Part shown: positions 1 through 4,392 of the stretch, piece by piece
Layout of the letters: each line of letters starts with the position of its first letter
Numbering within the stretch: position 1 is the stretch's first letter
Source of the DNA: Flavobacterium sp.
Lineage (GTDB): Bacteria; Bacteroidota; Bacteroidia; Flavobacteriales; Flavobacteriaceae
DNA: 6,728 bases
Reading direction: 5' to 3'
Assembly: GCA_023253295.1 (NCBI GenBank)
Contig: JALRGZ010000131.1
Location: forward strand, 1 to 6,728
Made by a program: the position numbers and the translations under genes
Notes under the pieces: generated by a model
The model's database searches: none
What the model saw: the letters and a program-made list of their open reading frames with translations, nothing else
Told to the model about the DNA's origin: nothing

Positions 1-110
1 CTATACTGTCGTACCATTTCAAGCTCAGCTTCAAGAGCAGTGATGTCAGCATCTTTGTTGTTCCATAGATACTCATCAATCGTGTGCTGTAGCTTTGTGT
101 GGTACGTGTG
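1..110. other. Unrecognised sequence joined in frame to rplC (probable chimeric end)
   Basis: These 110 bp replace the expected second half of rplC. In the rplC frame they are open throughout and encode an acidic, helix-like peptide including DEYLWNNKDADITALEAELE. I do not recognise the family and the true coding strand is uncertain. By hand count the G+C is about 44%, against about 38% for the L3 part, and codons such as CGA, GAG and CTT are used, unlike the A/T-ending preference next door. The join lies at about 110/111. A short imperfect fold-back straddles it: TGTGG at 98-102 and CCACA at 116-120. Most likely an assembly or amplification chimera at a sequence end; a real insertion in this essential gene is less likely. 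Confidence 0.7.
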
Positions 111-434
111 TACATCCACAAATTCTCCTTCTTCAAAAATAGAAACATCAATAAGATCCCCTAATTTTTGTTCAGTTGCAAAATCTTTGAATTCAACGAC
201 TTTTTTCTTAGCAACAGTTCCAGCTTTTTTAAAGTGACCTAAAGCCGCTTTTGTGGAATGTTTCTCGTTTTTGTCATCGAAACCAAGTTGCAACGCTTCA
301 TACCCGTCAACCTCGTTGGTTCTGACTTGGGTAACAACACATGGACCTGCCTCAATAACAGTACAAGGAATATTCTTCCCGTTCTCATCAAAAAGACTAG
401 TCATGCCGATTTTTCTACCAATTAACCCAGACAT
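1..434 (-). CDS. rplC: 50S ribosomal protein L3, N-terminal half only; frame continues as foreign sequence to the window edge
   Basis: L3 (uL3) is an early-assembling 23S rRNA-binding protein whose long extension reaches toward the peptidyl-transferase centre. The frame starts with ATG at 434 (MSGLIGRKIGMTSLFDENG) and matches flavobacterial L3 for 108 codons, through EAGPCVVTQVRTN, GYEALQLGF, the Lys-rich HFKKAGTVAKKK segment and ending at EEGEFVDV (position 111). L3 of this group is about 205 residues, so roughly half is present. After codon 108 the family continues with a Gly/Lys-rich core (QGxSKGKGFQG and onward), but here the frame reads HTYHTKLQHTIDEYL and so on to position 1, which is not L3. 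The gene follows rpsJ as in the S10 operon, with a 155-bp gap carrying its own promoter. The start is preceded by an A/T tract with no Shine-Dalgarno sequence. Identity of 111-434 as L3 is seen directly; the cause of the break is inferred. Confidence 0.93.
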   Translation of the reverse strand, partial: MSGLIGRKIGMTSLFDENGKNIPCTVIEAGPCVVTQVRTNEVDGYEALQLGFDDKNEKHSTKAALGHFKKAGTVAKKKVVEFKDFATEQKLGDLIDVSIFEEGEFVDVHTYHTKLQHTIDEYLWNNKDADITALEAELEMVRQY

Positions 435-476
435 AAATATTAATTATTAATTATTAAATATAAAAACAGAACACAA

Positions 477-559
477 TCGTTTAAGTGAGCTGTTTTTAAA
501 AGTGGTGCAAAAGTATAACTTATTTACACACAATCCAAAAAAACTTTTCACTTAAACGA
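477..559. repeat. 12-bp perfect inverted repeat bracketing the rplC promoter
   Basis: TCGTTTAAGTGA (477-488) and TCACTTAAACGA (548-559) are exact reverse complements separated by 59 bp, and the predicted promoter (508-540) lies between them. In a transcript reading through from rpsJ the arms could pair. The rpsJ-proximal arm also takes part in a competing local hairpin, CACTT-AAACG-AAGTG (549-563). A transcript starting at the internal promoter would carry only the rplC-proximal arm. The structure is seen directly; a regulatory role is inferred. Confidence 0.75.
508..540 (-). promoter_or_regulatory. Predicted internal promoter in front of rplC
   Basis: On the minus strand TACTTTTG (508-515) matches the Bacteroidota -7 consensus TAnnTTTG exactly, and TTTTG (536-540, with TTG at 536-538) matches the -33 element, separated by 20 bp. 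Transcription would begin near 500-503 and leave a leader of about 70 nt before the L3 ATG. It would let the S10-operon part be transcribed independently of the str part. The downstream bases continue as TTTGCA, as in the rpsL promoter. Confidence 0.7.
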
Positions 560-589
560 AGTGCTCTAATTTACTCTTGAAAAAAAAAC

Positions 590-895
590 TTAAACTTTGA
601 TTTCTACTTCAACTCCACTAGGTAATTCTAATTTCATTAAAGCATCGATAGTTTTAGATGAAGATGAATAAATATCAATTAATCTCTTATATGACATTAC
701 TTCAAATTGCTCTCTAGCTTTTTTATTTACGTGCGGAGAACGCAATACTGTAAATAATTTTTTGTGAGTTGGCAAAGGAATTGGCCCTGTTACCACTGCT
801 CCGGTAGTCTTAACCGTTTTTACAATCTTTTCAGCAGACTTGTCTACCAACATATGATCGTAAGATTTTAATTTTATTCTGATTTTTTGACTCAT
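590..895 (-). CDS. rpsJ: 30S ribosomal protein S10
   Basis: S10 (uS10) is a 30S head protein and, as NusE, a partner of NusB and NusG in antitermination in characterised bacteria. The 101-residue product is full length (E. coli has 103). It shows the family's N-terminal strand KIRIKLKSYDHMLVD, the loop GPIPLPTHKKLFTVLRSPHVNKKAREQFE (residues about 37-65), which contains the long 16S rRNA-binding hairpin, and the C-terminal strand VEVEIKV. It starts at ATG 895, 11 bp after the fusA stop, so it is clearly co-transcribed with fusA. The upstream bases are A/T-rich without a Shine-Dalgarno sequence, the norm in this phylum. A run of nine T (580-588, minus strand) follows the stop without a good hairpin, so I do not call a terminator there. 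Confidence 0.97.
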   Translation of the reverse strand: MSQKIRIKLKSYDHMLVDKSAEKIVKTVKTTGAVVTGPIPLPTHKKLFTVLRSPHVNKKAREQFEVMSYKRLIDIYSSSSKTIDALMKLELPSGVEVEIKV

Positions 896-906
896 TTTCT
901 TAAAGA

Positions 907-3063
907 TTAAGCGTTTCCTTTTGCTTTTTTAATTACTGCTTCTGAAATATTAGCAGGTGTTTCTGAATAGTGAGAGAATTCCATTGTAGAAGTTGCTCTA
1001 CCAGAAGACAATGTTCTTAATGTAGTTACATAACCAAACATTTCTGATAACGGCACATCTGCTTTAATAGTTTTTGCTCCATTTCTATCACCCATGTCAT
1101 TAACCTGACCTCTACGACGGTTAATATCACCAACGATATCTCCCATGTTTTCTTCTGGAGTAATTACTTCCATTTTCATAATTGGCTCAAGAATTACAGC
1201 TCCAGCAGCTTTAGCTACCTCTCTATAACCCATTCTAGCAGCTAATTCAAAAGAAAGCGCATCCGAATCCACCGGGTGGAAAGACCCGTCTAACAATGTT
1301 ACTTTCAAACTATCAACTTGATAACCAGCCAGGGGACCTGTTTTCATAGCTTCTCTGAAACCTTTTTCAACAGCAGGAATATATTCTTTAGGAACGTTAC
1401 CACCTTTTACTTCATTAACAAACTGTAATCCAACAAATGGTTTACCATCAACTTCATCAGCAGGCTCTACTCTAAATACGATATCACCGAATTTACCACG
1501 ACCTCCAGATTGTTTCTTATAAACCTCTCTATGTTGAGCAGATTTCGTAAACGCTTCTTTATATTCTACTTGAGGCTCACCTTGGTTTACTTCAACTTTA
1601 AATTCACGTTTCATACGATCCACTAAGATATCTAAGTGAAGCTCACCCATACCAGAGATAATTGTTTGACCAGAAGCCTCATCAGTTCTAACTGTAAACG
1701 TTGGATCTTCTTCAGCTAATTTAGCTAAAGCCATACCCATTTTATCTACGTCAGCCTTAGTTTTAGGCTCAATAGCAATACCAATTACCGGCGCAGGGAA
1801 TTTCATAGACTCAAGAATAATTGGGTGTTTTTCATCACACAATGTATCTCCAGTTTTAATATCTTTAAATCCTACAGCTGCTCCAATATCTCCAGCCTCA
1901 ATATATTCGATTGGATTTTGTTTATTAGCGTGCATTTGATAGATACGAGAAATTCTTTCTTTGTTTCCTGAACGAGTGTTCAAAACATAAGAACCAGCAT
2001 CTAATCTTCCTGAGTAAGCACGGAAGAAAGCTAAACGACCTACGAATGGGTCAGTAGCAATTTTAAACGCTAAAGCAGCAAAAGGCTCTTTAACATCTGG
2101 CTTACGCAAAATTTGAGTTTGATCTTCTTCTAATAATTCAGCATCATCTGGATGAATTCCTTTGATACCTTCTTTATCTAATGGAGATGGCAAGTATTTA
2201 CATACTGCATCTAACATGAATTGAACCCCTTTGTTTTTGAAAGAAGAACCAGCAATCATAGGAATGATAGCCATATCCATAACAGCAGCTCTTAAAGCAG
2301 TGTTAATTTCTTCTTCAGTAATAGAGTTCTCATCTTCCATATACTTATCTAAAAGATTCTCGTCATAAGTAGCGATTTCTTCGATAAGGATAGAACGATA
2401 ATGCTTCACATCATCAATCATATCAGCAGGAATATCAACAATATCAAAAGTAGCCCCTTGAGTAGCATCATGCCATACAATAGCTTGATTTTTCACTAAA
2501 TCAACAACTCCTTTGAAATCATTTTCTTCTCCGATTGGTAAAGTAATTGCAACAGCATTAGACTTCAACATATCTTTTACTTGTTGACATACAGCCAAAA
2601 AGTTAGATCCTTGACGGTCCATTTTGTTTACAAACCCCATACGAGGCACTTTATATTGATCAGCTAATCTCCAGTTAGTTTCTGATTGAGGCTCAACACC
2701 ATCAACAGCAGAAAACAAGAAAACTAACCCATCTAATACACGTAAAGAACGATTTACCTCTACAGTAAAGTCAACGTGCCCAGGAGTATCGATAATATTA
2801 AAGTGATAAGGCTTAGACTCTGGCAAAATTTTCCCTTGTTCAGTTGGGAAATTCCACTCACAAGTTGTAGCAGCAGAAGTAATTGTAATACCTCTTTCTT
2901 GCTCTTGCGCCATCCAGTCCATTGTTGCAGCACCATCGTGCACCTCACCAATTTTATGTGATTTACCTGTATAAAAAAGAATACGCTCAGTTGTTGTTGT
3001 TTTACCAGCATCAATGTGAGCCGCAATTCCGATATTTCTTGTATATTTTAAGTCTCTAGCCAT
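907..3063 (-). CDS. fusA: Elongation factor G (canonical translocase)
   Basis: EF-G is the cytoplasmic GTPase that moves tRNA and mRNA through the ribosome and, with RRF, recycles it. The 718-residue product is complete, slightly longer than E. coli (704). G-domain motifs are intact: P-loop AHIDAGKT (15-22), switch-I RGIT (57-60), DTPGH with the catalytic His (92-96), NKMD (146-149) and GSSFKNKG (272-279). Domain II spans about 325-415. Domain III includes SGMGELHLDIL (470-480). Domain IV carries GGRGKFGD (520-527) and the tip around LDGSFHPVDSDALSF (591-605). Domain V ends with GYVTTLRTLSSGRA (677-690). Intact motifs and the str-operon position argue for the housekeeping paralogue rather than the specialised EF-G2 known in some Bacteroidota. 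It lies 11 bp from both rpsG and rpsJ, with ATG at 3063. Confidence 0.98.
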   Translation of the reverse strand: MARDLKYTRNIGIAAHIDAGKTTTTERILFYTGKSHKIGEVHDGAATMDWMAQEQERGITITSAATTCEWNFPTEQGKILPESKPYHFNIIDTPGHVDFTVEVNRSLRVLDGLVFLFSAVDGVEPQSETNWRLADQYKVPRMGFVNKMDRQGSNFLAVCQQVKDMLKSNAVAITLPIGEENDFKGVVDLVKNQAIVWHDATQGATFDIVDIPADMIDDVKHYRSILIEEIATYDENLLDKYMEDENSITEEEINTALRAAVMDMAIIPMIAGSSFKNKGVQFMLDAVCKYLPSPLDKEGIKGIHPDDAELLEEDQTQILRKPDVKEPFAALAFKIATDPFVGRLAFFRAYSGRLDAGSYVLNTRSGNKERISRIYQMHANKQNPIEYIEAGDIGAAVGFKDIKTGDTLCDEKHPIILESMKFPAPVIGIAIEPKTKADVDKMGMALAKLAEEDPTFTVRTDEASGQTIISGMGELHLDILVDRMKREFKVEVNQGEPQVEYKEAFTKSAQHREVYKKQSGGRGKFGDIVFRVEPADEVDGKPFVGLQFVNEVKGGNVPKEYIPAVEKGFREAMKTGPLAGYQVDSLKVTLLDGSFHPVDSDALSFELAARMGYREVAKAAGAVILEPIMKMEVITPEENMGDIVGDINRRRGQVNDMGDRNGAKTIKADVPLSEMFGYVTTLRTLSSGRATSTMEFSHYSETPANISEAVIKKAKGNA

Positions 3064-3074
3064 TTCTCTATGAA

Positions 3075-3551
3075 TTAAAATCTAAAGTGAGAGAAAGCTT
3101 TATTAGCTTCTGCCATTTTGTGAGTATCCATTCTTTTCTTAACAGCTGCTCCTTCTTCTTTAGCCGCAGCTAAACACTCAGAAGCCAATCTTTGAGCCAT
3201 AGACTTTTCATTTCTTCTTCTAGCATAAAGGATTAACCATTTCATTGCCATAGAAATTTTTCTGTCTGGGCGAATTTGCATTGGAATTTGGAATGTAGCT
3301 CCACCAACTCTACGACTACGCACTTCTACGTGAGGCATAACATTTGTTAAAGCATCTTTCCAGATTTCTAATGAAGTTTTCTCGTCATTTTGCTTTTTTG
3401 TTTCAATGATATCAATTGCATCATAAAACACTTTAAAAGCTGTAGATTTTTTACCATCCCACATTAAGTTGTTCACAAAACGCGTTACCAATTGATCATT
3501 AAATCTTGGATCTGGTAAAAGAGGTCTTTTTTTAGCCTGTCTTTTTCTCAT
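3075..3551 (-). CDS. rpsG: 30S ribosomal protein S7
   Basis: S7 (uS7) is the primary assembly protein of the 30S head, binds the 3' major domain of 16S rRNA and lines the E site. In E. coli it also represses its operon by binding the rpsL-rpsG intercistronic mRNA. The product has 158 residues, close to the usual ~156. Family features visible are the basic N-terminus MRKRQAKKRPLLPDPRF, the helix NNLMWDGKKSTAFKVFYDA, the RNA-binding hairpin MPHVEVRSRRVGGATFQIP (about 73-91), and the C-terminal AEANKAFSHFRF. It begins at ATG 3551 just after an A-rich tract (AAAAAAAAGAC) and ends 11 bp before fusA. The 66-bp gap to rpsL contains a strong hairpin that could be its control site; that role is inferred. 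Confidence 0.97.
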   Translation of the reverse strand: MRKRQAKKRPLLPDPRFNDQLVTRFVNNLMWDGKKSTAFKVFYDAIDIIETKKQNDEKTSLEIWKDALTNVMPHVEVRSRRVGGATFQIPMQIRPDRKISMAMKWLILYARRRNEKSMAQRLASECLAAAKEEGAAVKKRMDTHKMAEANKAFSHFRF

Positions 3552-3578
3552 GTCTTTTTTTTAATAAAACATTAAACA

Positions 3579-3602
3579 TTTATAAGTCATCAGACTTATA
3601 AA
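3579..3602 (-). repeat. 10-bp perfect hairpin in the rpsL-rpsG gap
   Basis: TTTATAAGTC (3579-3588) and GACTTATAAA (3593-3602) form a perfect 10-bp stem with a 4-nt loop, UGAU in the mRNA sense. It begins 15 nt after the rpsL stop and ends about 27 nt before the rpsG ATG. It is A/T-rich and not directly followed by a U-run, so it looks more like a processing, stability or translational-control element than a terminator. E. coli uses the same intercistronic location for S7 autoregulation; homology of the structure is not shown. Confidence 0.75.
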
Positions 3603-3617
3603 AGATTAATTTTTAAA

Positions 3618-4001
3618 TTACTTTTTTGCTTCTTTTGGGCGTTTAGCACCGTACTTAGATCTTCTTTGCGTTCTTCCAGCAACACCTGATGTATCAAGTG
3701 CACCACGAACGATGTGGTATCTAACTCCTGGTAAATCTTTTACCCTTCCACCCCTAACTAATACTATCGAGTGCTCTTGTAGATTATGACCTTCTCCAGG
3801 GATGTAAGCATTCACTTCATTACCATTTGTCAAACGCACACGCGCAACTTTACGCATAGCTGAGTTTGGTTTTTTTGGTGTAGTAGTGTAAACACGCGTA
3901 CAAACCCCTCTTCTTTGAGGACAAGAATCTAAAGCAACCGATTTACTCTTCTTAGTTATCTGGGTTCTTCCAGTTCTTACTAATTGTTGAATTGTTGGCA
4001 T
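3618..4001 (-). CDS. rpsL: 30S ribosomal protein S12
   Basis: S12 (uS12) sits at the 30S decoding centre and controls codon-anticodon fidelity. The product is 127 residues (E. coli 124) and the sequence is highly conserved: MPTIQQLVRTGR at the start, TPKKPNSAMRKVARVRLTNG (41-60), PGEGHNLQEHS and GGRVKDLPGVRYHIVRGALD (84-103). Lys43 and Lys88 (counting Met1), the classic streptomycin-resistance positions, are both lysine, the sensitive-type state. Asp89 is the residue methylthiolated by RimO in other bacteria. It starts at ATG 4001, about 47 nt from the predicted transcription start, preceded by an A/T tract and no Shine-Dalgarno sequence. It is the first gene of the minus-strand operon, 66 bp upstream of rpsG. 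Confidence 0.98.
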   Translation of the reverse strand: MPTIQQLVRTGRTQITKKSKSVALDSCPQRRGVCTRVYTTTPKKPNSAMRKVARVRLTNGNEVNAYIPGEGHNLQEHSIVLVRGGRVKDLPGVRYHIVRGALDTSGVAGRTQRRSKYGAKRPKEAKK

Positions 4002-4035
4002 AATTAATACTAAAAATTATTATGTAAATATAAAA

Positions 4036-4050
4036 CCCGCTTTTTACGGG
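4036..4050 (-). other. Small GC hairpin at the predicted 5' end of the rpsL operon mRNA
   Basis: On the minus strand CCCG (4047-4050) pairs with CGGG (4036-4039) around a 7-nt loop TAAAAAG. It can be extended by two A-T pairs with one bulged C, and is followed by TTTT. It begins about 5 nt downstream of the promoter -7 element, so it would form the first structure of the transcript. It is a rare GC island in A/T-rich DNA. A stability hairpin or a weak early attenuator are both possible. Confidence 0.5.
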
Positions 4051-4054
4051 GTTG

Positions 4055-4085
4055 CAAATGTATAAATTATTTTCAACTCTACAAA
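4055..4085 (-). promoter_or_regulatory. Predicted main promoter of the rpsL-rpsG-fusA-rpsJ operon
   Basis: Minus-strand TACATTTG (4055-4062) is an exact TAnnTTTG -7 element and TTTG (4082-4085) an exact -33 element, with a 19-bp spacer (4063-4081). Both elements and spacing fit the promoter consensus of Bacteroidota primary sigma factor. Transcription would start near 4048-4050 and give a leader of about 48 nt. Confidence 0.8.
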
Positions 4086-4263
4086 TCTTAATTGATTAAT
4101 TTTCAACAACATTAATTCCTACCTAAAAACAAAGAAAAGATTAGATTAACAATGAATTAACTAAAAATTAAAAACAAACAAAAAAACCTAAGACATTCAC
4201 AAACAAGGATAATCTGATAAATTTTTAGAGATTTCAAAAAAAAGATCATAATTTTATTATTTG

Positions 4264-4291
4264 TATAACAATACGATTAAAAATTGTTATA
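4264..4291. repeat. 9-bp inverted repeat upstream of the susC-like gene
   Basis: TATAACAAT (4264-4272) and ATTGTTATA (4283-4291) are exact reverse complements separated by 10 bp, about 100 bp before the ATG. The two-half-site layout resembles an operator for a dimeric regulator, but it could also form a hairpin if transcribed. A regulator cannot be named from the sequence. Confidence 0.55.
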
Positions 4292-4304
4292 ATGTTAAAT
4301 TATA

Positions 4305-4316
4305 TATGCATGCATA
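4305..4316. repeat. 12-bp palindrome TATGCATGCATA
   Basis: A perfect palindrome about 77 bp before the susC-like ATG, with its centre 33 bp from the centre of the neighbouring inverted repeat, roughly three DNA turns. It may be a protein-binding site. In A/T-rich DNA a single 12-bp palindrome can also arise by chance. Confidence 0.5.
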
Positions 4317-4392
4317 AAAAAAAAGTAATTTGATTTTGATTATTAACAAATTATTATGAATTTTGAAAATTGTAAACCATAAATCAATAAAC

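Larger units (their letters stand above)
4086..4392. other. Divergent intergenic region upstream of the susC-like gene
   Basis: About 307 bp with no credible gene. The part near rpsL (about 4120-4200) is very A-rich and low in complexity. The part near the plus-strand gene holds two symmetric elements, described separately. I looked for TTG-N19/20-TAnnTTTG on the plus strand and found only near misses (for example TAATTTGA at 4326 and TTATTTG at 4257). The promoter is therefore degenerate, activator-dependent, or read by another sigma factor. The bases before the ATG at 4393 (AAATCAATAAAC) are A-rich without a Shine-Dalgarno sequence. Confidence 0.6.

Noticed and set aside
1..113. Intein or domain insertion in L3
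   Set aside because: An intein would begin with Cys, Ser or similar and show block A motifs; the sequence after the junction begins with His-Thr-Tyr and has none. Too little is present to see a second splice junction.
40..450. Plus-strand open frames at 40-237 and 253-450
   Set aside because: They lie antisense to the L3 frame, have biased Ser/Phe-rich compositions and no family resemblance; they are shadows of rplC. The first also crosses the suspected chimeric join.
580..588. Run of nine T after rpsJ (minus strand) as an intrinsic terminator
   Set aside because: No stable hairpin precedes it within the end of rpsJ, and the S10 operon normally continues into rplC.
2760..3026. Minus- and plus-strand small frames over the EF-G N-terminus (2760-3026 and 2776-2961)
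   Set aside because: They overlap the highly conserved G domain of fusA in other frames and encode low-complexity Leu/Gln-rich peptides.
4261..4293. Sigma-70-like TTGTAT ... TATAAT upstream of the SusC-like gene
   Set aside because: The spacer is 21 bp and the enterobacterial consensus does not describe Bacteroidota promoters; TATAAT is expected by chance in such A/T-rich DNA.
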